Assembly (NCBI GenBank): GCA_032164295.1
Contig: JAJHTX010000006.1
Location: 868,001 to 932,000, forward strand
Source: Inonotus obliquus
Taxonomy: Eukaryota > Basidiomycota > Agaricomycetes > Hymenochaetales > Hymenochaetaceae
Reading direction: 5' to 3'
Length of the DNA stretch: 64,000 nucleotides
The translations under genes and the position numbers were made by a program. Shown here piece after piece: positions 10,137 to 20,516 of this stretch. The stretch's first letter is position 1, and the number at the start of each line of letters is the position of its first letter. A model generated the notes under the pieces. That model did no database searches. It was given only the letters and a program-made list of their open reading frames with translations, and was not told where the DNA came from.

Positions 10137-10694
10137 TGTAAGAACACTTTTCCTTTTTTGTCCTTTCTTATTTTTCATATCCCATTATATTACTAAGTTC
10201 CTTTCATTACTAATACCTTATGACTCCCTCCGCCCCATCCCGATATATTACTAATACTGCATTACTAATTCCGCCCCAACCCGATGACGCTTACTCGCCC
10301 TTACTCATTCTTGCTTACTCGTCGGGCCCCGTTATTTGTTGGTTTATATTGTTATGCTGCTGCGCAGCACCTTCTTAGAGTAATACCTTCCCACGTCTCA
10401 TGTGTATATAAGTAGATAGATCTTGTCTCGTCTTCCCCACTCGACTCTTCTACTTACCACCACGACGTCTTAGGTATTCCTCTCTTGTACTTACTTAGTT
10501 TATTCAATCTACTTACCACCACGACGTCTTAGTCGTATACTGTTCCTAGACACGTGCATTACTCAAGGCTTATCCCCTTAGACGTACGTCGCCGACGACT
10601 GTGTACTCTCCCCAAGACGCAGTAGAGGTTGCCACCATACGACCTTCGTGAGAACAGGCCTCGAACGTGCACTGCCACCTCGTCCGTCCTAACA
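10137..10694 (+). repeat. 3' LTR, 558 bp
   Basis: Matches the 5' LTR with no difference found by eye. It is followed by the target duplication GTGCG at 10695-10699. Confidence 0.95.
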
Positions 10695-10761
10695 GTGCGT
10701 CGATCGTGTTGATCAGTCGATCAATGTCGGTCTGCTGATCCGATCTGCACTGGTCCTAACA

Positions 10762-12170
10762 GCCTCCACCCAAATCCGGATAAGAAGGCAACTATTCAAG
10801 GCCTCCGCCAAAATCCGGATAATTTGAAGGTTTGAAGAGGTAATGCATGATTTTTTCCAGATAAAACGGGCACGAAGCACTCGGAAAAATCCAGATAAGA
10901 ATTTTAAAATTTGGATCAGGCATCAATTGGCATTGTCAGGGGTCCTGGCACTTCGCACCCATTTTATCCGGAAAATGATAGGCATAACCGGTCTCAAGGC
11001 CAATTTGGTCCAGATTTGGGTGGAGGCCTCAAAAAGGGGTTTTTTTTATCTGGATTTAGCTGTTTTTAGTAGATATTTGAAACTTGAACCGATTTTCTGC
11101 CTCAAAATCATGCAGAGGTAGTGGGAAACAACAAAACATCATATTCTCTACCTAAACTCTATCATAACACCTTCAATTACATTCTTGTAGTGTTGAACAT
11201 TCCATATGTACTTCACAACACCTTCTACTACAATAAAATACTTTACCTATATAAGGTAGGGAAAGTATAAACTCGACTAGGTGTCATAGTGTGACTGATG
11301 ACCCTGAGAGACCCTGAGCTTACCCGATTTGGAAGGACCCTACGGCAAAAATCTCGGGGTCGAATTTGAGAACAGTGATAGTCAGCAATTGGGCTAGCAG
11401 AATCCCACTTAAACCTTGACAGAATACCAAAGTAAGGCTCATCTTACCATGAATTAGCTCCTCTGGCTCTCTCTTGGTAGTAGAAAGAAAGATTGTAAAT
11501 GCATATTAGTCATATATTAGTAATAGATGTTAGTCATAAGTAAATTACTATATATAGACTGTATTTGTCATGCTGTGTCCGCCAAGAGCGGCAAAAATTC
11601 TGATGTCAAAATTTTCAAAATTTCTGAAAACCTCACCAGAGTGCTGGAAAATGAATTTAGAGCCATTTGGCACAAAAAAGGTTTATTCCATTACCGAAAG
11701 GTCAGGGGTCCATATTTTTCAATTTTAAAAACATACATATGATTGTAATTATTATTAGAAGAGATCTATGGGAACCAAATTCGAGTTTGTGTTGAGTGTA
11801 AGTTGCAGTTAAGAAAGGGTCCAGAGTCACCGGATGAGGCAAGTCAGGCCAAGTCAGGGTTGCATGACGCGTGTCACACCTAGTCGAGTTTATACTTTCC
11901 CTACCTTACAGAAAACATGTCCCACGGTACCGCCAATCATTGCTATATTTGGTTACCAGAATGCACATGACCAGTCCGGACTAGTCCGGGAGAGCAGGGA
12001 CGATCGGCAGCCCCGGTTGTCCGGATTGATGGAGGCCTGCGTCACTTCAGCTGGAAATTTAGCTGGACCCTAGTGGAGGCCTTGACCCGATTTTTGGTCC
12101 AAATTATCCGGAAAATGGTAGGCATGAAGGGCCAAAATCGCAAATTTTTATCCGGATTCGGCGGAGGGAT
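10762..12170. repeat. Cluster of CCTCC...TCCGGATAA inverted repeats
   Basis: Inverted words face each other. CCTCCGCCAAAATCCGGATA near 10802 pairs with TTATCCGGATTCGGCGGAGG near 12149-12168. CCTCCACCCAAATCCGG near 10763 pairs with the CCAGATTTGGGTGGAGG word near 11013-11029. More ATCCGGA words occur near 10965 and 12105. This looks like nested, rearranged TIR elements with no transposase. The exact boundaries are uncertain, and short open frames inside are not credible genes. Confidence 0.5.
11252..11908. mobile_element. MITE-like element with about 33-bp TIRs
   Basis: Perfect inverted repeats of about 33 bp at 11252-11284 and 11876-11908 (AAGGTAGGGAAAGTATAAAC and its continuation). Each is bounded by TA, consistent with a TA target duplication as in Tc1/mariner-derived MITEs. 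The roughly 590-bp interior has no transposase. It lies inside the larger inverted-repeat cluster. Confidence 0.7.
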
Positions 12171-12411
12171 CAATCGGCAGTATCAGGGGTCCTCGCGTTG
12201 CTTTTAGTGTGACTACGACTAAGCACTGATGTGGTCTTTGAGAAGATAGATTCTGATTGGCCAATGCTGTTTGAAAGAAGGGTGCTGGTCACTCGGAATA
12301 CTTTCACGATATCTCAATTACAGGGGGTTTGTATGACATATTACGGAGAATAGATAGGTTGAGATGTTCCTTCTTTAGCATTCATGTTCGCGATGCTGAA
12401 AGTATGAGGAA

Positions 12412-13013
12412 TTAATTGTAGAACTCGCCCTCATAACGGGGCAGCGGGAACACATTTTTACCAAACCTCTCATTCTGCTCCACTTCGTACTGATAAAAAC
12501 GTTCAGCGGTATTGTGAGGGATAAACCCGTGTGTAGCCAAACTATCAAGGACACTGGCGCACCAGTGACGGCAACCGGCACCGGGTGATAGAAAGCTACG
12601 TCTGATCAGTAACAAGTGCCAGGGGAACTGACTGATAATATTTACATGTATTTGTCCACGTTATGACGATCGAAGATGATGTACAGGAGTGTACGCGCAG
12701 TAATGTCGGGGTCCACTGTAACGAAGAACGGATCGGGGCCAAAGTTTCTGGTGATCGCATACGGCTTATACTCTACGTATGCGATGCCACGCATCGGATC
12801 AATTGGATCGATGGGTTCGGTTGCATGTCGATACGGATGGATTCTTCTTCGTCACCCGCTGTAGAGATGAAGGAAGGCCGGAAATGGAAGACTTGTTCAC
12901 CAGGAACAGGGGTGCCTGTGATTGCCAACTTGCTAATGGGCATCGAGACAGCATTAGGGTTATCCCTGAAACTATGGGTAGGGTAAATGCTGGGCCTGTT
13001 GGGAAGGGTGTAC
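12412..13013 (-). pseudogene. Decayed copy of the duplicated minus-strand gene (DUF7770-like?)
   Basis: Exons 12646-13013 and 12412-12601, with a 44-nt intron 12602-12645, match the intact copy at 17247-17849. In the region 12798-12816 this copy has one base fewer than its partner (18 versus 19 nt between the shared words GCATCGGAT and CGGTTGCATG). This shifts the frame and brings a stop soon after. The C-terminal exon keeps the conserved CRHWCASVLDSL block and an open frame to its stop. In the upstream flank a TGG of copy B is TAG here (13039-13041), but that part may be intronic. The family assignment rests on a remembered resemblance only. Confidence 0.6.
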
Positions 13014-13989
13014 CTGCAAGCGAATCGTCGACGATAGTCTATTCAGCATCGAGGAAATCTACTTGCGAGGACATCTTGCAGAGTTCAACGATGATGGAGA
13101 AGAAAGAGGGATAGAAAGACAAACGAGTCCTTGCAGAACCGATCGTTTTCCTCCTGAGTTTATATACCTCCAAATTCGCTGCTACCAAACTGAGAAACCG
13201 TCGCCGACATTGACCACGAAGATGAAAACGCGCCTGTTACTGACCAGAAGAGACCACTGGCAGGAGTCATCACCATAGAGAAGGTACCATCAATCTAGAT
13301 TTAGGACTCCTATCACCATTCAGCCACTTGTAGAGGGTGAGATTAGGCAGAGCCTCTCGTGGGAGATGAATTTAATGCCACTGGTACCAAGAAACACCAT
13401 GAAGAACATGGTAGCAAGACTTGGAGCACATACCACCGGCATTCCACCCGGCAGACGTGTGTAAACTAAAGTAATACGAATGTAACGCTCCCACTGGTGG
13501 CTCTGTTACGGCGGAATTTAGTGGAAAGTAGAATGGCCAGGGGGGGGGTCGTAATTCCTATGAAGCGGCACAAGCCAAATAACCTTCATAGGCATGCAGA
13601 ACCACTAGCAGGTATGATGTAGCTTATCTTCATCCTGAGCATCTGTTAGTACTTGTCTCCTAACTTTCGCCTATTCACTTACTTGTCTTCTGAGTAGCAC
13701 ATATGTCGCCCGGTAATCGATTGAGTGAAAGCACCTGGTGTCCTTGGCATGACCGCGGCTTCCGTGCTCCTGCTCCGCGCTTTAAGCTTACACGTATTGC
13801 TACATAATAAACGAAAACCACCTCTTTAATCGACTGGGGATTGCCCAGAAGGCCTTACGACGCTTTGAGTGATCGAGTTGTTCATGGCCCACCGAGTGAG
13901 AATGACAAACGTGACAAAATCACGAGTGCCAAGTATTCTGAAATTACATAATTGTGAGTTGTCCCGCTTTTCAATGGCGTCCACATTTA
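13014..13989. other. Shared intergenic spacer of module copy A
   Basis: Non-coding sequence between the divergent genes of copy A, colinear with 17850-19452 of copy B except for the copy-B insertion. It contains a G9 run near 13541. The last two bases (TA) are the left target duplication of the fold-back element. Confidence 0.6.
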
Positions 13990-15053
13990 CAGGGAAATTC
14001 ATAAAAATCTGGACACGTGCCAAATTGCCAATTTCGGCCCCTTCAGTTCCTCAGAACACCATATCTCACTCAATTCTTGACCGTTTCGTGTCATCTAAGT
14101 TGCTAAATTCATGCCCCGATCGTGCCGTCCGAAATGTAACAAACCCGAGCAAAATCGGGCAAGATGTGATCCCGAAACGGCGCAAAATGTCGTTTTTTCA
14201 TGTATTCCTCATGTACATTTTTTCCTGCACTCAATCCTGGGTCTGCAGCGCCCACATGTGTCTCAGAATGCTCAGATGGACTAACTGTGAATTTAGGGCC
14301 TGCATTTGAGATGAATTTGAAGGTGTATGTGCCAGTCTGGGGGCATGCCTGGAAGGCAGAACTGCCCCCTCATCCCTCAAGCTCCCCATGCCCTAGAAAA
14401 AATATCTGAAGCCAAATTCATACATGAAAATTCATTCCAGGCCTATTGAAAGTGATCTGAGTACTTCTCATGTCTGCTATGAGGATTGGTGCATTGTTTG
14501 AGGTGGGGGAGACAGGGCATATGCACCTTGCTTCCCTGCCTTTCCCCAGCTTCCCAACATATCCATTTGATCTGGGAAAGGCTCAGATACATTTAAATGC
14601 ACTCTAAATGAGTTCCTATGCATGAGTTTGGCTTCAAATATTTTTTCTAGGGCATGGGGAGCTTGAGGGATGAGGGGGCAGTTCTGCCTTCCAGGCATGC
14701 CCCCAGACTGGCACATACACCTTCAAATTCATCTCAAATGCAGGCCCTAAATTCACAGTTAGTCCATCTGAGCATTCTGAGACACATGTGGGCGCTGCAG
14801 ACCCAGGATTGAGTGCAGGAAAAAATGTACATGAGGAATACATGAAAAAACGACATTTTGCGCCGTTTCGGGATCACATCTTGCCCGATTTTGCTCGGGT
14901 TTGTTACATTTCGGACGGCACGATCGGGGCATGAATTTAGCAACTTAGATGACACGAAACGGTCAAGAATTGAGTGAGATATGGTGTTCTGAGGAACTGA
15001 AGGGGCCGAAATTGGCAATTTGGCACGTGTCCAGATTTTTATGAATTTCCCTG
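13990..15053. mobile_element. 1064-bp fold-back element with about 416-bp inverted arms
   Basis: The left arm 13990-14405 and right arm 14638-15053 are reverse complements with no mismatch seen. The inner about 20 bp are imperfect, and a spacer of roughly 190-230 bp lies between. The termini are CAGGGAAATTC and the flanks are TA/TA (13988-13989, 15054-15055), consistent with a 2-bp target duplication. The paralogous site at about 19450-19453 is empty and shows the junction directly. No transposase is encoded; the identical short open frames in the two arms are mirror images, not genes. The element lies 31 bp upstream of the kinase A start codon. Confidence 0.9.
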
Positions 15054-15086
15054 TAACCTGTTTCCTCCCGTCGCGTACGTCCACTG

Positions 15087-16116
15087 ATGCAGTGGTCAGC
15101 GCAGACTCTCGAAGGGTTCCTCTACTATCTCGTCGCTCCGCTTCTTCTATGCAAAAGCAAAACTCCCCAAGTAGGTTCCTCGCTGGTCGGAAGCTACATG
15201 ACTTATGTTTGAGAAGCAGGGCGCCCTGAGTATATCGCATCTGAGCGATGAAGAGATTGGCGAGCGAGCTAGATGGTCATTAAAAATCGACGGGGGCGCA
15301 TATATCAGCTACACGAGTGGCCAGCCCAATTATGGCATCGTTGCAAAGATAGCTCCAGATGCTGTTGCAAAGCGCTGTTATGAACCGTGCGCTCAAGAGC
15401 TTCTCTCAGCAGAATTCGTACGGACGTATACAGCCATACCGGTCCCGATGCCCGAACGGACCTTTCGTGGTTCATCTCACTGGTACCTGGTCCAGGAACT
15501 CATATCCGGTCGTGCTTTACTAGACTTGTGGCCTCATCTGAGCTGGTGGATGCGTCTAAGAGTTGCTCTCACTCTTCGTTTTTACGTTCATGAACTACGT
15601 TGCATATCGTCTCGCGCAGGTCCTCCTCCCTTCCCTGGACCACCCTCGGACGATGGTAAACCACGGGAATGTGTTGGTAGATTGTTCACTGATCCGGGAG
15701 CTGGCCCATTCAGCTCATACCGTGAAATGTCGAGATGGTATCAAAATCGACTTCTTGTGTTGCGGCGGATCGGGAGGAACGTCCCAGACAGTGCGCCATT
15801 CGATGACAGTGTGCCTCTCGTATTCACACATCAGGATTTACATCCACGGAACATTATTCTTGGCGATGATGGTCAACTCTGGATCGTTGATTGGTCCGAC
15901 GCAGGGTGGTATCCGTCTTGGTTCGAGTCTGCAAGTATGACGATGTTCTCGGACGGTCACAAGGACACACCATCCTCGTGGACCGCGTGGATACCTTTTA
16001 TTGCAGGCTCCTGTGATAAGCCAGGACAGCTGCCGTTCATACTAGCCATCGGTTATTCTCTTGAAGTGTTAAGGCCGGATATCATGAATCTGGTGAGTGT
16101 CAGTGCTCGAGATTGA
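15087..16116 (+). CDS. APH-like kinase, module copy A
   Basis: Two exons, 15087-15170 and 15220-16116, with a 49-nt GT-AG intron, give 326 residues. The ATG and intron position are conserved in copy B, which supports this start over the later in-frame ATG at 15205. The protein resembles fungal members of the aminoglycoside phosphotransferase/choline kinase fold. The HQDLHPRNIIL block carries the catalytic Asp and metal-binding Asn, and IVDWSDAGWYP is the second metal-binding Asp motif. A WPHLSWWMRLRV helix follows the hinge. Its substrate is unknown; fungal relatives are rarely antibiotic-resistance enzymes. The fold-back element 31 bp upstream probably replaced its promoter. Confidence 0.85.
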
Positions 16117-16317
16117 CTGAGTACTGATCATTCTTCTGGGAAGATCGATTCCGATGAGTCAATATCGCAGGTTGCGGAGATGGAGGAATAATCTTCTTGT
16201 GTACCGAATTCTCGGACGTGTACATATGTAGCAGAGAAAGAGAGATGCCGTGACGCCTCTTTCAGGTTCAGCCATGAAGGTGGGAGTATTCGAGAATAGA
16301 ATCGCGGTATAGTAATT

Positions 16318-16445
16318 TGGAACCGGATTTCTTGTGCTCCTCGACTTCAAGAAATCTGTGATCCTACTGTCGAAACCCCCTTCTTCAGCGTATCGAGGAT
16401 ACCACCGCACCAATGATGGCAATACTGGCCGGCATCGCTGAAGCT
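16318..16445 (-). pseudogene. Third, frameshifted fragment of the minus-strand module gene
   Basis: The translated fragment includes YCHHWCGGILDTL, matching the CRHWCASVLDSL block of the two other copies. After a one-base frame change it continues RFLEVEEHKKSG, matching the RFYQYEVEQN region. Only the C-terminal exon is recognisable. It lies right after kinase A, as expected for a third module unit that has been mostly lost. Confidence 0.5.
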
Positions 16446-17032
16446 AGTCCAATCAGATACAAGCGCGAAAGGGAATGGTCGCCCATACCTATGTGCATGT
16501 ACTTATCCATGACTTGCTTACTGAAAATAAGGTGACAAGAGCATAGCCGCCGTTTGGTACATCAAAGACAAGTACTAGCGCAATTTGAATAATCACCGAG
16601 ATTGACGGGGCTCAAATCTACTTGTTGTGGAAGATAGAGCACGATAGTTATTCTTGGCGTGACTCAAATAGGGCGCAGACACCACGTGTAGATTAGATGA
16701 ACAAAGGGGAAACGCTTCCGCGCCGCGATCGTGGTCGTGGTCGGATTTAATAGACAGCGCCAAGGAGTTTACAGGCATAGTGACTCCGAGCCGCATGAAT
16801 TGACAAGCCAGTGTATATATCTTCCTCCAGCATCTATCTACCAGTGCTCGCGGATTGCCTAAAAGTGACTGGGCGGTGCAATTCTGATCAATAGCGGAAG
16901 TGATTGTGCACTTATTTATATTCAATTCGAAAAACCTTGACCCAAAGGGTGTCACTTCTTTTTTGTGCGCCGAACAAATCTAGTAAGTCTTTATAAATGC
17001 GTATAGTAGGAGTGATCAGCATTTTAATCCGT
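16446..17032. other. Spacer between module copies
   Basis: No gene supported. A 120-codon open frame on the minus strand (16593-16955) has no conserved look and no exon partner. Confidence 0.5.
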
Positions 17033-17246
17033 GCCGCGTTGCTTTTAGTGTGACTACGACTAAGTACTGATGTGGTATTTGAGTAGATTCTGATTAGCCA
17101 ATGCTATTTGAAAGCGGAGCCGCTGGTCACTCGGAATACTTTCACGATATTTCAATTACAGGGGGTTTGTATGACACATTACGGAGAATAAGGATGAGAT
17201 GTTCCTTCTTTAGCATTCGAGTTCGCGATGCTGAGAGTAGAAGGAA

Positions 17247-17849
17247 TTATTTGTAAAAGTCGCCTTCATAACCGGGCAGCGGGAACTTATCATTATACCT
17301 CCCATTCTGCTCCACTTCGTACTGACGAAAACGTTCAGCGGTGTTGTGAGGGATAAACCCGTTTTGAGCCAACCTATCAAGGACACTGGCGCACCAGAAA
17401 CGGCAACCGACACCAGGTTTACGGAAGCTACATCTAATCAGTAACAAGTGCCAAGGGAACTGACTGATAGTATTTACATGTACTGGTCCAATGTATGATG
17501 ATTGAAGATGATGTACAGGAGTGTACGCGCAGTAATGTCGGGGTCCACTGTAACGAAGAACGGATCGGGGCCAAAGTTTCTGGTGATCGCATACGGCTTG
17601 TACTCTACGTATGCGATGCCATGCATCGGATTTATTGGGTCGGTAAGGATCGGTTGCATGTCGATACAGATGGATACTTCTTCACCATCCGCTGTCCGAG
17701 AGATGAGGGAAAGTCGGAAATGGAAGAACTGTCCACCAGCAACGGGGGTGCCTGTGATCGCCAACTTGCTAATGGGCATCGAGACAGCATTAGGGTTATC
17801 CCTGAAACTATGGGTAGGGTAAATGCTGGGCCTATTGGGAAGGGTGTAC
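17247..17849 (-). CDS. Hypothetical protein of the duplicated module (DUF7770-like?), first exon unresolved
   Basis: Exons 17478-17849 and 17247-17433 are joined by a 44-nt intron (17434-17477) whose phase fits. The upstream boundary is a T8-GCAG acceptor at 17850-17852, so at least one more 5' exon exists that I could not fix. The visible 186 residues contain no catalytic motif that I recognise. The C-terminal block CRFWCASVLDRL followed by GFIPHNTAERF resembles what I recall of the basidiomycete DUF7770 family; this is low-confidence inference. It diverges from kinase B across about 1 kb of shared spacer (excluding the insertion) and was duplicated with it. Confidence 0.6.
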
Positions 17850-18441
17850 CTGCAAAAAAAAGCGAATCGTCAACGATAGTCCATTCAGCATCGAGGAAAT
17901 CTACTTGCGAGGACATATTGCTGAGTTCAAACGACGATGGAGAAGAAAGAGGGATAGAAAGACAAACGAGTCCTTGCAGAACTGATCGTTTTCCTCCTGA
18001 GTTTATATACCTCCAAATTCGCTGCTACCAAACTGAGAAACCGTCGCCGACATTGACCACGAAGATGAAAACGCGCCTGTAACTGACCAGAAGAGACCAC
18101 TGGCAGGAGTCATCACCATAGAGAAGGTACCATCAATCTAGATTTAGGACTCCTATCACCATTCAGCCACTTGTAGAGGGTGAGATTAGGCAGAGCCTGT
18201 CTTGGGAGATGAATTTAATGCCACTGGCACCAAGAAACACCATGAAGAACATTGTAGCACGACTTGGAGCACATACCACCGGCATTCCACCCGGCAGACG
18301 TGTGTAAGCTGAACATAACGCTTCCATTGTGGCTCTGTTGCGGCGGAATTTAGTAGAAAGTAGAATGGCCAGGGGGGGGTCGTAATTCCTATGAAGCGGC
18401 GCAAGCTAAATATCCTTCATAGGCATGCAGAACCACTAGCT

Positions 18442-19051
18442 GGTTCCGCAGCGTACGTATATGTGTACGCGCGCAATTCCAAGGTTCGATCCGGATACGT
18501 TCCGTACTTTACGACCCTGTATATTTTTACTCCAAGTGAGGTACGGAAACGGGCAGGCGCGTATACGGCTGTATACGATATCAGAAAGAATTGACAAGAG
18601 ATTAAGAAGAGGAAACATCAAGATTTGTGAGATCTATCTTTCGACCGCAGCCAGTGCTTCATTAAGATGAGTGTTGTGATGTTTCTGACCTCGCAGACTT
18701 GTTGCATTGCTGACAAATAACAAAAGGCATCAGAGACAATACACATTCTATTCAAAAAAGAAGGGATTTGCTTGCCTTTATTGACCAACAGACCTCACGT
18801 ACATGTCATCGAAGTAGCAAAGGCATGAGGGAGGAGATGGCGTGTGTGCAGAGTGATCAGCGATCACTCCCTCACATGACCGTACGCCGTATACATACAG
18901 CATACGGATATTTCTTGATAACTCAATACGGTGTACGCACCGTACAATCCGGACCCGTTTAAACGACTCGGATCCTTGATACAATTACAGGGCGTACCCG
19001 TATACGTACGGGCCGTTTCCGTACAATACCGTGACGGTACGCTGCGGATCC
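18442..19051. mobile_element. TIR element of about 610 bp in module copy B
   Basis: Ends GGTTCCGCAGCGTAC (18442-18456) and GTACGCTGCGGATCC (19037-19051) are inverted repeats matching at 14 of 15 positions. The interior is full of CGTAC/GTACG words and has no transposase. The paralogous locus near 13603-13625 has instead about 13 bp of unrelated sequence, so the insertion is specific to copy B. I could not define a clean target duplication. A GGTTCGATCC word near 18484 resembles a tRNA B box but no cloverleaf fits. Confidence 0.7.
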
Positions 19052-19483
19052 CTAATCTTTATCCTGAGCATCTGTTAGTACTTGTCTCCTAACTTTCGCC
19101 GATTCATTTACTTGTCTTCTGGGTAGCACATATATCGCCCGGTAGTCGACGAAAAAGAATGTATTACTCGAGTGAAGCACCTGGTTTCCTCGGCATGACC
19201 GACATCCGGCTTCCGCGCTCCTGCTCAGTGCTTTACAGTAAGCTTACATGTATGCACTACATAAGAAACGAAAACCACCTCTTTAATCGACTAGAGATTG
19301 TCCAGAAGACCTTTCGAGCTTTGTCGGTTGTCGGTTTGAAGAGTTGTTTATGGCCCACTGGCAGTGCAGACAAGACCAAGTGAGAATGACAAAATCACGA
19401 GTGCCAAGTATTTATAAATTACATAATTGTAATAAGTCTGGCGTCCACATTGACCTGTTCCCTCCCGTCGTGTACGTCCACTA

Positions 19484-20516
19484 ATGCAGTGGTCAGCGCA
19501 GACTCTCGAAGGGTTACTCTACTATCTCGTCGCTCCGCTGCTTCTATGCAAAAGCAAAGCTCACCAAGTGGGTTTTCAGCTCGTCGGGAGTAACATGGCT
19601 TACCTTTATACAGAAGCAGGATGCTCTGAGTATATCGCATCTAAGTGATGAAGAAATTGTCGAGCGAGCTAGATGGTCATTTAAAGTCGACGGGGGCACA
19701 TATATCAGCTATACGAGTGGCCAGCCCAATAATGGAATCGTTGCAAGGATAGCTCCAGATACTGTTGTAAAGTACTCTCAGGAATCGCGCGTTCAAGAGC
19801 TTCTCTCCGCAGAGTTCGTACGGAAACATACAACGATACCGGTTCCAATGCCCGAGCGAGCTTTCCGTGGCTCGCTCAAACATTACATAGTTCAACAGTT
19901 TGTATCTGGACGTGCGTTACTAGATGTGTGGCCTCATCTGAGCTGGTGGATGCGTTTTCGAGTTGCCCTCACTCTTCGTTTTTACGTTCATGAACTACGT
20001 TGCATATCTCCTCGCGTAGGTCCTCCTCCCTTCCCTGGACCACCCTCGGACGACGATAAGCCACGAGAATGTGTTGGTCGATTGTTCACTGACCCGGGAC
20101 CTGGCCCTTTCAACTCATACCGTGAGATGTCGAGATGGTACCAAAATCGATTTCTCGTGATGCGGCGATTCTGGATGAACACCCCGGATAGTGCGCCATT
20201 CGATGACAGCGCACCTCTCGTTTTCACACATCAGGATCTTCATCCACGGAACATTATTCTTGGCGACGATGGCCAACTATGGATCATTGACTGGTCTGAC
20301 GCAGGATGGTATCCATCTTGGTTCGAGTCTGCAAGTATGACGCTGTTTGTGGATGGTCACAAGGACACACCTCCCTCCTGGACTGCATGGATACCATTCA
20401 TCGCGGGTTCCTGTGATAAGCCAGGACAATTGCCGTTCATACTAGCTATCGGTTATTCTCTTGAGGTGTTAAAGTCGGATATCATGAATCTGGTAGGTGT
20501 CATTGCTGGAGGTTGA
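19484..20516 (+). CDS. APH-like kinase, module copy B
   Basis: Exons 19484-19567 and 19620-20516 with a 52-nt intron give 326 residues, the same length and structure as copy A. The catalytic block HQDLHPRNIILGDDG and the IIDWSDAG metal-binding motif are intact. Unlike copy A, the ATG of exon 1 is essential here: the downstream in-frame ATG of copy A is changed to ACC. The promoter region is free of the fold-back element and represents the ancestral arrangement. The role is unknown; a kinase acting on a small molecule is the family expectation. Confidence 0.85.

Larger units (their letters stand above)
3660..10694 (+). mobile_element. Complete Ty3/gypsy chromovirus LTR retrotransposon
   Basis: A 7035-bp element bounded by two direct LTRs (3660-4217 and 10137-10694), each starting TG and ending CA. 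It is flanked by a perfect 5-bp target duplication GTGCG (3655-3659 and 10695-10699). Between the LTRs are a primer-binding site, gag with a CCHC knuckle, pol in the order protease, reverse transcriptase, RNase H, integrase, chromodomain, and a polypurine tract. That order and the chromodomain define chromoviruses (Metaviridae). Line-by-line comparison of the LTRs showed no difference, and the coding frames have no internal stop, so the insertion is young and may be competent. The LTR offset is 6477 bp at both ends. Confidence 0.96.
12195..16175. repeat. Segmental duplication, copy A
   Basis: Aligns by eye with 17033-20575 over its whole length, apart from one transposon insertion specific to each copy. 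It contains a minus-strand gene (decayed here) and a plus-strand kinase gene. Divergence consists of scattered substitutions and small indels, so this is not an assembly duplicate. The first 60 bp of the unit also resemble the sequence just after the kinase stop codon, as expected for a tandem array formed by unequal exchange. Confidence 0.85.

Noticed and set aside
13869..15240. Identical open frames in the two arms of the fold-back element
   Set aside because: They are mirror images from the inverted repeat, rich in rare residues and without homology features.
15205..16116. Kinase A starting at the ATG at 15205
   Set aside because: In copy B this codon is ACC, while an upstream 84-nt exon with a phase-0 intron is conserved in both copies and gives equal 326-residue proteins.
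16593..16955. 120-codon minus-strand frame between the module copies
   Set aside because: No conservation with either module copy and no domain features.
18480..18500. tRNA gene suggested by a GGTTCGATCC B-box-like word
   Set aside because: No A box or cloverleaf arms at the right distance; it lies inside a TIR element.
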